Assembly: GCF_000273375.1 (NCBI RefSeq)
Contig: NZ_CM001557.1
Location: 939,625-1,003,624 of the forward strand
Source: Bartonella birtlesii IBS 325
Lineage (GTDB): Bacteria > Pseudomonadota > Alphaproteobacteria > Rhizobiales > Rhizobiaceae
Direction of reading: 5' to 3'
DNA length: 64,000 nt
Shown here in pieces: positions 1-9,705 of this stretch (the first letter of the stretch is position 1; each line of letters opens with the position of its first letter). Under the pieces are notes generated by a model that had not been told where the DNA came from, searched no databases, and worked only from the letters and a program-made list of their open reading frames with translations. Made by a program: the position numbers and the translations under genes.

Positions 1-441
1 CTTACCTTTTAAGAAGTGCTGTAATATATCCTCTTTAAGGACAGCTTCAGCAACACAATTATCACCAAGACAGCGACGATATTCTAATCTTCCCATATTT
101 TTATCATCAATTTTAAGTCCAATACCGGGGCGTAATTCCACGCGGATCGGAACAAAAACACGCATCAAAGTTCCCTGATTTTTAGGAAGTTTATAAAATG
201 TAACGCGCAGAGTAATATCATGGCGATTTTGTGTGTGTACATTTTGTACAATTTCACATTGTATATTAGGTGTACCTGGTGGCATAGAACAAACTTTTGT
301 CCACGCACCGTAAGTTTGTGGGGCAGGAACATTTTGTGCATGAGATGTTTGTGCAGTCGCGTGATTTAAAGAAATATTACAGAGCGTATAAATAACAACA
401 CCAACAGAAAAAATTTTTTTAAACAATTTATAAAGCACCAC
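1..441 (-). CDS. IalB-family invasion-associated protein, C-terminus cut by window edge
   Basis: I read 147 codons on the minus strand running off the left edge. The N-terminus is basic and then hydrophobic (signal peptide ending near the AQTSHAQ stretch at about residues 33-40). The mature part has the IalB pattern: Gly-Ala-Trp-Thr-Lys-Val-Cys near the start, a second Cys in IQCEIV, a Val-Pro-Ile-Arg-Val-Glu-Leu-Arg-Pro-Gly segment and a Cys pair in RRCLGDNCVAEA. IalB proteins are periplasmic or surface-associated, and in Bartonella the founder member affects erythrocyte invasion. The frame has no ATG: upstream it closes with TGA shortly after an ATG, so the start is GTG at 441 (or the next codon, GTG at 438). 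Whether this is IalB itself or a paralogue cannot be told from the fragment. Confidence 0.8.
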   Translation of the reverse strand, partial: MVLYKLFKKIFSVGVVIYTLCNISLNHATAQTSHAQNVPAPQTYGAWTKVCSMPPGTPNIQCEIVQNVHTQNRHDITLRVTFYKLPKNQGTLMRVFVPIRVELRPGIGLKIDDKNMGRLEYRRCLGDNCVAEAVLKEDILQHFLKGK

Positions 442-611
442 AGGAAACCCTAACTCTCAAACCATACACCCTTAATGTATAGCTCTATATAAAAATAAAT
501 ACTTAACTCAAAACAATATCAGTATAACACAAAACCATTTTTTACCCAAACATATTAATCTCTATGTACGTAATAAAAAAGCAAGAAAAACAAACCTATC
601 GTAGTAGGTAG

Positions 612-686
612 AAGGAGGGTTACTCTATAATGTTTGGTGGAATATATTTTTTATGGTACCTTTATAATGTAAGAAAAATATACTGA
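612..686 (+). other. Strong Shine-Dalgarno followed by an 18-codon open frame
   Basis: A near-perfect ribosome binding site (AAGGAGGG, 612-619) lies 10 bases before an ATG at 630. The frame closes at 684-686 after 18 hydrophobic-aromatic codons. I do not recognise the peptide. It could be a leader peptide, or the leftover start of a lost gene in the ctaB locus. Confidence 0.3.
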
Positions 687-726
687 AAAAACATATTTTT
701 GTTGCAAATGTTTCTATCTATTTCTA

Positions 727-762
727 GGGAATATGTACGAGGGAGGTATCCTATATGTTCCC
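727..762 (+). promoter_or_regulatory. Hairpin sequestering an SD and start codon upstream of ctaB
   Basis: Arms 727-740 and 749-762 pair at 13 of 14 positions (two G-U pairs, one C-C mismatch). The 8-base loop 741-748 consists of the SD-like GGGAGG plus TA. An ATG at 755-757, inside the 3' arm, opens a 6-codon frame ending at 775. The geometry is that of a translation-gating or attenuator hairpin, with ctaB starting about 90 bases downstream. The structure is read directly; the regulatory role is inference. Confidence 0.4.
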
Positions 763-850
763 AGAAGCGCAATAATATTAATTGGTCGACCCCATATACT
801 AGGCAGTATTTGTTTGTGGGTGACAAAAATGAAAAAGGTCTTTGAATGGA

Positions 851-1768
851 ATGTCTGTTTCAGGAGAATTATCGGCAGTAAATGGTAAATCAGTTCAACC
901 AAAATCCAGTATTGGTGATTATATCACGTTATTAAAACCACGAGTTATGTCACTTGTTGTCTTTACAGCTCTAGTTGGGTTGGTAGTATCGCCTGTTTCA
1001 ATTCATCCATTTTATAGTTTTTTAGCGATCTTTTGTATTGCTATAGGTGGTGGTGCAGCTGGGGCACTTAATATGTGGTATGATGCTGACATTGACGCAG
1101 TGATGGAACGTACTAAAAATCGCCCTATCCCAATGGGTAAAATCAGTCGCAAGAGGGCACTTATTTTTGGTATGGTTTTATCTATTTTTTCAGTATTGGT
1201 TATGGGGATCTTCATTAATTGGTTTGCAGCATTTTTTCTTGCATTCACAATTTTCTTTTATGTCGTTATTTATACGATTTGGCTAAAACGTATAACGCCG
1301 CAAAATATTGTTATTGGTGGTGCATCTGGAGCTTTTCCACCAATGATTGGGTGGTCGGCGACAACGGGTACAGTAAGTATTGATAGCTTTTTATTATTTT
1401 TAATCATTTTTATGTGGACTCCGCCACATTTTTGGTCTCTTTCTCTCTTTTCATCTCTTGATTATGAAGCAGCTGGCATTCCTATGATGCCTAATGTACG
1501 AGGTGAGCATTCAACAAAAAAACAGATCTTATTTTATACTGTTTTAATGGCAATATGTGCGGCTGGACCCTACATTACTGGTTTTGTAGGAGTTTTGTAT
1601 GGTATTTTTTCAACAATTTTAAGTATTGTTTTTGTTTATTTTGCCTGTCGCTTATGGAAAGCTGATACACATGATGTAACTATTTTGATGGCAAAAAAAT
1701 TGTTTTTCTTTTCGTTATTTTATTTAGCTGCTCTCTTTGGAGTTCTTTTGATTGAAGCTCTTGTTTAG
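851..1768 (+). CDS. ctaB: Protoheme IX farnesyltransferase (heme O synthase)
   Basis: This UbiA-superfamily membrane enzyme attaches a farnesyl group to heme B to give heme O, the cofactor of cytochrome o oxidase and precursor of heme A. The prenyl-diphosphate/Mg motif Asn-Met-Trp-Tyr-Asp-Ala-Asp-Ile-Asp lies near residues 74-82, followed by the MERTKNRP signature. About eight to nine hydrophobic segments cover the rest, and the length of 305 aa is usual. I chose ATG 851 (MSVSGEL); an in-frame TTG at 842 would add three residues, and AAAGG at 834-838 could serve either. The flanks lack the ctaC/ctaD and ctaG/ctaE genes that surround ctaB in free-living relatives, so its product probably supplies a bo-type quinol oxidase encoded elsewhere (inference). 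Confidence 0.93.
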   Translation: MSVSGELSAVNGKSVQPKSSIGDYITLLKPRVMSLVVFTALVGLVVSPVSIHPFYSFLAIFCIAIGGGAAGALNMWYDADIDAVMERTKNRPIPMGKISRKRALIFGMVLSIFSVLVMGIFINWFAAFFLAFTIFFYVVIYTIWLKRITPQNIVIGGASGAFPPMIGWSATTGTVSIDSFLLFLIIFMWTPPHFWSLSLFSSLDYEAAGIPMMPNVRGEHSTKKQILFYTVLMAICAAGPYITGFVGVLYGIFSTILSIVFVYFACRLWKADTHDVTILMAKKLFFFSLFYLAALFGVLLIEALV

Positions 1769-1937
1769 TCTTTTATCACTCTTTAATAGAGCTAGATGAA
1801 AGAGAAAACAAAAAGCTTTTTCTGAAGAAAATACCGTAGGAATACATTATAAGGTGGGTATACTATTGCTAATTGTTTTTTTCATTGTTTATGTAGTACA
1901 TGAAAATATTTTTTTGAACATATGGTGAAAGTTAGAG

Positions 1938-2999
1938 ATGTTTTTATCTGTACTTCCTCCTTTAACAATGCGTCTTTGTGGTCCACGTGGATTTTGTGCA
2001 GGAGTTGATCGTGCTATTCAGATTGTTCTTCTTGCTTTAAAAAAATATGGTCGGCCAGTGTATGTTCGTCATGAAATTGTACACAACCGCTATGTTGTTG
2101 AAGGATTACAACAACGCGGTGCTGTTTTTGTTGAAGAACTTAGTGAAATTCCGGAAAAACACCGTGGTCAACCTGTGGTATTTTCTGCCCATGGGGTGCC
2201 GAAGTCTGTACTAGCAGAGGCACGTCATTATAATTTGTTTTATCTCGATGCAACCTGCCCATTAGTTTCTAAAGTTCACAAACAAGCGATACGGCATCAA
2301 CGTCATGGCCGTCACGTTATATTGATTGGCCATTCTGGCCATCCTGAGGTAATCGGAACAATGGGACAGCTTGAAAAGGGGAGTGTTACATTAATTGAAA
2401 CCGTAAAAGATGCTTTACATTATCAACCAGATGATCCAGACAAATTAGGATTTGTAACGCAAACAACCCTTTCTGTTGAAGATACGGCGGAAGTTCTTGA
2501 TATACTACACCGACGTTTTCCTACATTAGAGGCACCAGCTTCCGAATCAATTTGTTATGCTACAACGAATCGACAAGATGCTGTTAAGGCAGCAGCAAGG
2601 GGAAGTGATTTATTTTTGATTGTTGGAGCACCAAACTCTTCTAATTCGCGACGTTTGGTAGAGGTTGCTGAAAGGTTTGGTGCACGGCGGGCAGTTTTAG
2701 TTCAGCGTGCCGATGAAATAGATTTTGATCATCTGGGTGCTCTTTCTATTATAAGTCTTTCAGCGGGGGCTTCTGCTCCTGAAATTATTATTGATGAAAT
2801 TATTTCAGTTTTTCGTAAGCGTTATGATGTTACAATAGAATTGGCAGAAACAGTAGTAGAAACGGAAACATTTTTAGTGAGTCGTGAATTACGTGATATC
2901 ACTTTGACACCTCAAGATATGGCTTTTGTGAATGGTGGAGTTAAGACACTAAAAAATGAAAAACAAGGTGCAATCATGCCTATAACGAAAGCAAAATAA
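1938..2999 (+). CDS. ispH: 4-hydroxy-3-methylbut-2-enyl diphosphate reductase
   Basis: This is the last enzyme of the MEP isoprenoid pathway, a [4Fe-4S] reductase giving IPP and DMAPP. The three cluster cysteines are present at Cys20 ([13 protein letters not shown]), Cys107 (DATCPL) and Cys206 ([10 protein letters not shown]). The conserved His segments EIVHN, SAHGVP and GHSGHPE are also present. The length is 353 aa. An internal Met at residue 11 (MRLCGPRGF) is a possible alternative start. The stop codon shares one base with the ATG of thrB (TAATG), so ispH and thrB are translationally coupled, and rnhA follows in the same direction. Confidence 0.95.
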   Translation: MFLSVLPPLTMRLCGPRGFCAGVDRAIQIVLLALKKYGRPVYVRHEIVHNRYVVEGLQQRGAVFVEELSEIPEKHRGQPVVFSAHGVPKSVLAEARHYNLFYLDATCPLVSKVHKQAIRHQRHGRHVILIGHSGHPEVIGTMGQLEKGSVTLIETVKDALHYQPDDPDKLGFVTQTTLSVEDTAEVLDILHRRFPTLEAPASESICYATTNRQDAVKAAARGSDLFLIVGAPNSSNSRRLVEVAERFGARRAVLVQRADEIDFDHLGALSIISLSAGASAPEIIIDEIISVFRKRYDVTIELAETVVETETFLVSRELRDITLTPQDMAFVNGGVKTLKNEKQGAIMPITKAK

Positions 3000-3957
3000 T
3001 GGCAGTTTATACAGATATTCGACCAAGTGATTTGAAGATATTTTTGACACGTTATTCGGTAGGTTCACTTGTATCCTACCAAGGCATAGAAGAAGGGATA
3101 GAGAATTCTAATTTTATACTCCAGACAACAGAAGGAAAATTTATTCTCACACTTTATGAAAAACGTATTGCAAAAGATGATTTGCCTTTTTTTTCAGCCT
3201 TATGCAACATTTAAATCAACGTGGAATTCCTTGTCCTCAACTAGTAGCACAAAATGATGGAACAACAGTCGGTGAATTAGCAGGACGTCCTGCTGCTATT
3301 ATTACTTTTCTGGAAGGAATGTGGATTCGCCAGCCTAATATATATCATTGTGGTGAAGTGGGAACGAGTTTAGCGCAGTTGCATTTAGCAGGACAGGATT
3401 TTACGCTCTGTCGTAAAAATACTCTTTCTATTATGAATTGGAAGCTATTATGGAAACATTGCCAAACAAGCAAAGATGCATCATTAAGAGAATTTGAACA
3501 AAAAATTGATATGGAATTGACTTTTTTGCAGGAAAATTGGCCGTCAAATTTACCAACCGGCATTATTCATGCTGATTTATTTAATGATAATGTGTTTTTT
3601 TTGAACCATCATCTTTCTGGTATTATAGATTTCTATTTTGCTTGTAATGATTTTTTGGCTTATGATTTAGCGATCTGCTTGAATGCTTGGTGTTTTGAAC
3701 CGGACCATTCCTATAGCCTTACTAAAGCACGTAGACTTTTGGAAAATTATCAAAAAATAAGACCATTGCTTCTTGTAGAATTGGATGCGATGATTTTGTT
3801 GGCGCGTGGAGCATCTTTGCGTTTTTTACTTACGCGTCTTTATGATTGGTTTAATACACCATCAGAGAGCTTTGTCATTAAGAAAAACCCATGGGAATAT
3901 TGGCACAAGCTTCGTTTTTTCAGTAAGATAGGTTCACTGAATGAATTGGGTTTTTGA
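2999..3957 (+). pseudogene. thrB: Homoserine kinase, frameshifted in a T8 run
   Basis: ThrB phosphorylates L-homoserine, the step before threonine synthase (thrC is at 11065-12462). The frame opened by the ATG overlapping ispH encodes the N-terminal lobe ([15 protein letters not shown]) and stops at 3214. The rest continues in the +2 frame from 3202, with the kinase signatures HADLFNDNVFF and GIIDFYFACND. The switch is at the T8 tract 3187-3194. Nine Ts would give 319 aa, the usual length, with DLPFF running into LMQHL as in relatives. There is no other lesion, so this is either an under-called homopolymer or a very recent inactivation. If real, endogenous threonine synthesis would be cut. 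Confidence 0.88.
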
Positions 3958-3962
3958 ATTGT

Positions 3963-4430
3963 ATGTCAGATCAACAGAAAGTCGTTGAAATTTATACAGA
4001 TGGTGCTTGTTCGGGTAATCCTGGAGTTGGCGGATGGGGAGCAATTCTACGCTGGAAAGGTTATGAACGTGAACTTTATGGTGGACAAGCGCATACCACT
4101 AATAATCAAATGGAACTAATGGCAGCAATTTGTGCATTGAAGGCGCTAAAACAATCCTGTTTTGTCGATCTTTATACGGATTCGGTTTATGTACGCAACG
4201 GTATCTCCACGTGGCTTGAAGGTTGGAAAAAAAATAATTGGCGTACTGTATCAAAAAATCCTGTAAAAAATATAGAGTTGTGGCAAGCTCTTGAAGAGGC
4301 TTGTTCTCATCATATTGTCAGATGGCATTGGGTGAAAGGACATGCAGGACATCCAGATAATGAGCGCGCAGATGCCCTGGCTCGGAAAGCAATTGTTGAA
4401 TTGCGTGAAAAAGGATCCTTTTCAAAATAA
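3963..4430 (+). CDS. rnhA: Ribonuclease HI
   Basis: It cleaves the RNA strand of RNA-DNA hybrids (R-loops, Okazaki primers). All catalytic residues are visible: Asp13 ([11 protein letters not shown]), Glu51 (NNQMEL), Asp73 (YTDSVY), His127 (KGHAGH) and Asp137 (NERADALA). The length is 155 aa, the family norm. ATG 3963 is preferred over an in-frame TTG at 3954 that overlaps the thrB stop. The order ispH-thrB-rnhA is conserved in related rhizobia (from memory). Confidence 0.95.
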   Translation: MSDQQKVVEIYTDGACSGNPGVGGWGAILRWKGYERELYGGQAHTTNNQMELMAAICALKALKQSCFVDLYTDSVYVRNGISTWLEGWKKNNWRTVSKNPVKNIELWQALEEACSHHIVRWHWVKGHAGHPDNERADALARKAIVELREKGSFSK

Positions 4431-4829
4431 TTTTTTTACAAGCTTTATTCTTATCATAAGTAGAGAGAAGAGTTTGTTACATGTAAGATATTTTTCAATG
4501 TTCTCAAAGCATTATTCACGACACTTCTGCGCATGGTATAATATAAAATCTATTGCATATCACCACCTTTACGTTGATGAAGGCACAAACCACCATCATG
4601 CTATTTGTCAATTCAAAATGTTGCGATAACTTTTGACGCTTAAAGTGGTCCATAAAAGATGTTTTTTTCTTCAATCATTTTTGTTTATACGCCAACTTTG
4701 TTTATGATATACAAGCAAATAATTTTGATTGTTTCAATATAAGAAGGGTTAAAATTAAGAAAACCTTATCATATTCAGAGAAAATTTAAGTTAAATATAA
4801 TAAATTATCATTATAAATCAATGCGTTGT
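4431..4829. other. Intergenic region, no gene seen
   Basis: About 400 bases separate the end of rnhA from the end of the converging DsbD-domain gene. Short open frames occur, but they have no ribosome binding site and no recognisable protein pattern. I see no clear terminator hairpin. Confidence 0.5.
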
Positions 4830-5680
4830 CTATAAAAGTATAAATTTTCCACTGAAAGCATGATCTTTAAAAGAAATCGTATAAAAAATTGTATACTTTC
4901 CTTCATCTGGTATGAAATAAAGTGGTGCGCTAAAAAGTATATATTCTGCGTTTTCGCTTATTTTTTTTGCTGGACCAATTTGCATTTCGCCTCCATCCAA
5001 GAAAAGAGAAGAAGGTATGCTCTTATTGTAATTTTGTATTTTTATAAAGAGGGTATTCTTTTCTTTTTCAGCGCTTATTTTAAATCCATGATGTGTTGTA
5101 CGAGGTAAGGCATCTTGAGCTTTTTTTAACAAAGAGAGAGGGAGATGTTTATTTTTTTGAACAGATGGAGAAAAATCAAAGTTAACAGTGAATGGAAGAC
5201 AAATTTTATAGCATAATCCAAGCGTTAAAGAACCACTTAAATTTTTATTTGAATCAGAAATAGTGAAAGGCAACATCACTTTATCTTTATAGCCTAATGA
5301 CCAGTCATTTTCTATTTCATAGAGCTGTGGTGTAGGATAAAAGATTTCATAAGAAACTTTTTGATTGAAATTAAAAAATGGTGCTATGCCTGAATTGCCT
5401 GGATTACGCCAATATGTTTTCCATCCTGGTTTCAAAACAATTTCAATAATACCGTCTCTTATTCCAGAAGGAGATGGTTTGGTAATAGCTAATCTGACAC
5501 GGCCACCATCTGATTCATGCCAAGTCGTTGCAAAAAGATACGCTTCTTGTTTTATTTGAGCACTGACAGGGAGATTAAATAATTCTAAAAATATGGATGT
5601 TAAGATTAAAGTAACAAAATTTTTTTATAAAAGCAAATTACTATATTTTTTAAACTTGTAAATATTTGAATTTTTCTCAT
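4830..5680 (-). pseudogene. Secreted DsbD N-domain-like protein, frameshifted in an A7 run
   Basis: The main open part (to 5435, and without stop up to about 5618) encodes a periplasmic domain resembling the N-terminal domain of DsbD-type proteins: a TTWHESDGG-type start, VLKPGWKTYWRNPG, and a later Cys in LGLCYKICLPF. The frame has no start codon downstream of a TAA. Adding one base to the A7 run (T7 on the plus strand, 5620-5626) joins it to an ATG at 5680 and yields a classical signal peptide ending near PVSAQ, 283 aa in total. I infer one gene with a one-base deficit. The likely role is periplasmic thiol exchange, by family only. No membrane or thioredoxin domain follows, so it is not a full DsbD. 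Confidence 0.72.
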
Positions 5681-5733
5681 TGGAGCTTTATTTCCCTGTT
5701 GTACTAACTAAAGTGAATTTTATCATGTAAATT

Positions 5734-6336
5734 ATGGAGAATAACAGATTGATGAAGCAGTTTAATAGCTTTTTAGGCGGACAATTACTCATAGCAATGC
5801 CAGGGATGAATGACAAACGCTTTATTCGTTCTGTTATTTATGTTTGTGCGCATTCTGATGCCGGTGCTATGGGAATTATTCTTAATCAATTGCACCATAT
5901 TGATTTTCCAGAACTTTTACTTCATCTTGGAGTCATAAACAATGGTCAGAAAAAATGTCTTGCTGAACCAATAAAAAAGTTTCCCGTACGTTATGGTGGA
6001 CCAGTTGATCCCGCACGTGGTTTTGTATTGCATTCCGATGATTATGCCTGTGAAGAAACAGTTTCTATTACAGATAAGGTTTGTTTCACTGCAACGATTG
6101 ATATATTAAAAGCAATTAGTTGTGAGAAAGGCCCTCAACATGCTCTCATAGCATTAGGTTATGCTGGCTGGAAAGCCGGACAGCTCGAGGCAGAAATCTC
6201 TACAAATGGTTGGCTCATTAGCTCTACATCACCTAGTTTTCTTTTTGAAAGTGATTTAAGCCGTAAATATGATGAAAGCTTGGTTCGTATGGGGATCAAT
6301 CCAGCCTATCTCGTTTCTGAAATGGGGCACGCGTAG
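5734..6336 (+). CDS. YqgE/AlgH family protein (UPF0301)
   Basis: This is a cytoplasmic protein of the AlgH/YqgE family, whose molecular function is not settled. Family features are [11 protein letters not shown] near the start, [22 protein letters not shown], the [17 protein letters not shown] block and [16 protein letters not shown] towards the C-terminus. The length is 200 aa, slightly above the usual 185-190. A second in-frame ATG at 5752 (MKQFNSF), with GGAGA 11 bases upstream, would give the more typical length and may be the true start. It diverges from the DsbD-domain gene and converges on the EAL protein. Confidence 0.88.
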   Translation: MENNRLMKQFNSFLGGQLLIAMPGMNDKRFIRSVIYVCAHSDAGAMGIILNQLHHIDFPELLLHLGVINNGQKKCLAEPIKKFPVRYGGPVDPARGFVLHSDDYACEETVSITDKVCFTATIDILKAISCEKGPQHALIALGYAGWKAGQLEAEISTNGWLISSTSPSFLFESDLSRKYDESLVRMGINPAYLVSEMGHA

Positions 6337-6374
6337 AACTTCTTATTTTCTAGTTTTTTATTTCTTATAATGTT

Positions 6375-9266
6375 CTATCCATTATGTTGAATTGTATAAG
6401 GAAAGTGAGTTTGAACGAGAGTTATCAATTCTTCAATGGCAATTGGCTTTGTAACAAGTGTGCTTTGAACATATTTACAACCTTCTTGGCGGAGGAAGAG
6501 AGCTTCTTTTTCATTTTCGACGCCTTCTGCAATGATTTGTAAATTAAGATCTGTTGCCATGTTAATAATAGATTTGAGAACAAGCTTTTTCTTAGGAGAG
6601 TCGATTGAGATAAGTGAACGGTCTAATTTAACCATATCGAATGGATAACGTACGAGATAAGCAAGTGATGAATAACCTGTTCCAAAATTATCGAGTGCAA
6701 GATTCATTCCGAGAGCTTTAATTTGTTCAAGAAAATGTGCTGATTGTTCAGGATTTTTTCTTAAGACACATTCAGATATTTCTATCATCAAGCTTCCTTT
6801 TTTTAGTGGGTAGCGAAGCAAAGCAGAACGCAATTGACTAATGAAGCGAGGATGTACCATTTCTGTGCTTGGTAAATTAATAGAAATAAAAAAAGATTTT
6901 TGAGAAAATTTTTCTTGTACATTTGTAAGATCAATAACAGCATTATCAATGATAAATTGTGCTAAATCCATAACGATTTGTTCATTTTCTATGATCTTGA
7001 TAAAATCAGAGATATTGAGATTTCCATAATTTGGATGATGCCATTCTACAATTGTTTCAAAACCAATAATGTGTCCATCCGATAAATTAAGAATGGGATG
7101 ATAAAGGATTTTAATTTCATTACGTTTTATAGCATAATGAATGTCCTTTGCCATTGTATTATGTTCGATGCCTAAGGTACGAAAATTAGGGCGAAAAGGT
7201 TCAATATGGTTGCCACCCATTTGTTTTGCATAGATCATTGCCAGTTCACTATCATTTAGAATATCTTTAGCAGTTGATCTATTTTCGCTCCATGTAACCA
7301 ATCCAATTGATGTTGAAAGTGTTATTTGTTGTTCTGTAAGTGAAATAGGTGCTGAGATTGTTTTATGCAGGTGATCTGCAAATGCAGCAATTTTCTGTGG
7401 TTCGGTCTCACTGAGTAAAATGATTGCAAAACGGTCTGCAGAAAGACGTGATAATGTATCTTGAAAATTAATAAGACGGCTTAAACGACGTGCTATAATG
7501 AGCAGCACGGTGTCACCAACAGCTATGCCTAATTTACGATTAATTTGACGAAAATTATCGAAGTCAATCATAAAGACAGTTGGTTTAATTTTGATATTTG
7601 CTTTAGTCAAAGAGGTATAGTTTTGGAGTCTGTCGAAGAAAATCTGTTGGTTAGGCAAACCCGTTAAGCTGTCGTGGATGGCATCATGCAATAAGCGTTC
7701 TTCGGATTTTTTATGATTGGTGATATTGACAATAGTACCAATGACACGTGTGATTTTTCCATCTTTTTGCATGGCAGGACGTGCACGAAGAGAAAACCAA
7801 TGATAATAGCCACCACCAGAAGACAGTCGAAAAATTTGATCAATACGTCCTTTTTTATTTTTAAGAATGATATCCAATATGGCTTGAAAACGCTCACGAT
7901 CATCATGGTGCAAGGCTGAAATCCAGTTGCGCATAGAACCATTGAGTTTATGGGATTCCGTGCCAAAAAGGGTCGCCATATTTGGGTGTACAACAATGCG
8001 GTCACGCTCAACATTCCAATCCCAAATAATATTTCCAGCTCCCTTTGCGGCAAGCACTTGTTGTTCAAGATCAGAAAATATTCCTTCATGGAAAGCATCA
8101 TGAGAAAAAGTTTGTTGCATGACAGTGAAACTGATGAGAAGAACAATCAGCACGAGTCCTCCTGCTAATGCTGGCTGGATAATGTCATTGTTTAAATAGC
8201 CTGCTATGCAGGCATAAGTTCCAACACACCAGAAACTAATGAGCAACCATGTTGGAATAAGCATGATAGCACGGTCATAGCTTCGGAGTGAAAAGTAGCC
8301 GATTAAAATGATACCAAGCACAACAGTGAGGCCAAATGACAGACGGGCGATACCAGCAGCTCTAGCTGGATCATAAATAGCAAATGCTCCCAGACCACAA
8401 AAAGCAATGATCCATACAACAGCACCATAACTAAAATGATAATGCCAGCGGTTAAGACAGAGATAGGTAAAAAGAAAAAAGAAGAGTGTAGCAGTAAGTG
8501 CGACTTCTGTACCAGCGCGCCAGATTGGTTGTGTTGCGAGTGTTACAGCAAAGAATTTATTTAAAAAATTAAAATCAATGCCAATATAAAAGAGTACTGC
8601 CCATGCGACAGCAGCTGTTGCAGGAAAGAGTCCTGTTCCACGAACAACAAAAAGAACAGTTAACAAGAGTGCTAAAAGACCTGATATACCAAGAAGAATT
8701 CCATGGTAAAGCGTATAAGAATTAATGGAATCCTTATACGCTTCAGGCTGCCATAAATAAATTTGTGGTAGATTTGCAGAGTTAAGTTCAACAACAAACG
8801 TAACAACAGCACCAGGATTAAGTGTAATACGAAAGATATCAGAGTTTGCACTAGGCTGACGATCGAGAGAAAAACCTTCACTTGGAGTGATGGATTGAAT
8901 TCGTGCTGATCCAAGATCTGGCCAAAAGAAGCCTGAATGAGCCATGCGATAATGTGGAGCAACGATAAGACGATCAATTTGTTCATCTGTTGGGTTTGCA
9001 AGAGAAAATACAGCCCAGTTTCCAGAAAAATTTTCACTTTTTGCCTGTACTTCAATGCGCCACACAATACCATCTGGTCCTGGGGCTGTACTTGTTTGAA
9101 AAATAGAGCTATTTGTGTGGTAAATTTCGATTGCTTTTGAAAGATCAAGGACTGCATCTTGAGAAGAAATTTTAACGGGCTCAATTGCCTGTGCTGACGT
9201 AAGTTGAACAAAAAAACTGATGACTACAATGAAAATAATTTCAATGATTTTACGCAGACTTTTCAC
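6375..9266 (-). CDS. Membrane GGDEF/EAL protein with PAS domain, probable c-di-GMP phosphodiesterase
   Basis: Domain order is a signal peptide (1-27), a beta-rich periplasmic domain (about 30-180), about seven hydrophobic segments (about 190-385, 7TMR-DISM-like), a PAS/PAC block (about 410-515, ending in IGTIVNITNHKKSEE), GGDEF (about 530-690) and EAL (about 705-955). The cyclase signature is degenerate (Ser-Ala-Asp-Arg-Phe in place of GGDEF), so synthase activity is unlikely. The EAL domain keeps Glu of the motif (FETIVEW), NFGTGYSSL, KLDRSLI and IAEGVEN, so hydrolysis is plausible. One sequence-level oddity is DNFG instead of DDFG. Translation starts at GTG 9266 behind GGGA. Its neighbours M16 peptidase and thrC lie in the same orientation upstream. 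Confidence 0.88.
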   Translation of the reverse strand: MKSLRKIIEIIFIVVISFFVQLTSAQAIEPVKISSQDAVLDLSKAIEIYHTNSSIFQTSTAPGPDGIVWRIEVQAKSENFSGNWAVFSLANPTDEQIDRLIVAPHYRMAHSGFFWPDLGSARIQSITPSEGFSLDRQPSANSDIFRITLNPGAVVTFVVELNSANLPQIYLWQPEAYKDSINSYTLYHGILLGISGLLALLLTVLFVVRGTGLFPATAAVAWAVLFYIGIDFNFLNKFFAVTLATQPIWRAGTEVALTATLFFFLFTYLCLNRWHYHFSYGAVVWIIAFCGLGAFAIYDPARAAGIARLSFGLTVVLGIILIGYFSLRSYDRAIMLIPTWLLISFWCVGTYACIAGYLNNDIIQPALAGGLVLIVLLISFTVMQQTFSHDAFHEGIFSDLEQQVLAAKGAGNIIWDWNVERDRIVVHPNMATLFGTESHKLNGSMRNWISALHHDDRERFQAILDIILKNKKGRIDQIFRLSSGGGYYHWFSLRARPAMQKDGKITRVIGTIVNITNHKKSEERLLHDAIHDSLTGLPNQQIFFDRLQNYTSLTKANIKIKPTVFMIDFDNFRQINRKLGIAVGDTVLLIIARRLSRLINFQDTLSRLSADRFAIILLSETEPQKIAAFADHLHKTISAPISLTEQQITLSTSIGLVTWSENRSTAKDILNDSELAMIYAKQMGGNHIEPFRPNFRTLGIEHNTMAKDIHYAIKRNEIKILYHPILNLSDGHIIGFETIVEWHHPNYGNLNISDFIKIIENEQIVMDLAQFIIDNAVIDLTNVQEKFSQKSFFISINLPSTEMVHPRFISQLRSALLRYPLKKGSLMIEISECVLRKNPEQSAHFLEQIKALGMNLALDNFGTGYSSLAYLVRYPFDMVKLDRSLISIDSPKKKLVLKSIINMATDLNLQIIAEGVENEKEALFLRQEGCKYVQSTLVTKPIAIEELITLVQTHFPYTIQHNG

Positions 9267-9705
9267 AATTTCCCACTCTCAGCATTTTAGGATATTTAAT
9301 TTTAATTTAGATTTTCGAGAAAAAACGTCCACCTTTTATAATTTCTGCTACATAACAAGCGGTTATTATTTTCTTTTGAAAAGTTATACTATTTTATAAA
9401 AAAAGAATTCTTCCCAAATTGCTCCAATAAAGCTTAAAGCTAATAGAAATTTACACTTTTTTAGGACAAAATAAAACTATGAGTTTGCAGATTTCATAGA
9501 TATAGCTTTATCCATTAGATACTCTATCACACGAAGTAGGAGTTGAGTAGTTTTGTAGAGCTATTTGATAAATATTTCCCAAACTTATTTAGTGATAAAA
9601 ACTTTTTTGGTAAATTTTATCATAAAATCTGCAGTATGCTGCTCCTTGTGAAGCAATTTTTATATATCCAATATTTACAAAAGAATTTAAAAAAATTTTG
9701 TTTTC
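9267..9705. other. Intergenic region between the EAL gene and the M16 peptidase gene
   Basis: No supportable gene is seen in about 440 A+T-rich bases. The open frames overlapping the peptidase 3' end on the plus strand are shadows. In relatives I recall an acetyltransferase gene here; no trace of one could be read. Confidence 0.45.
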
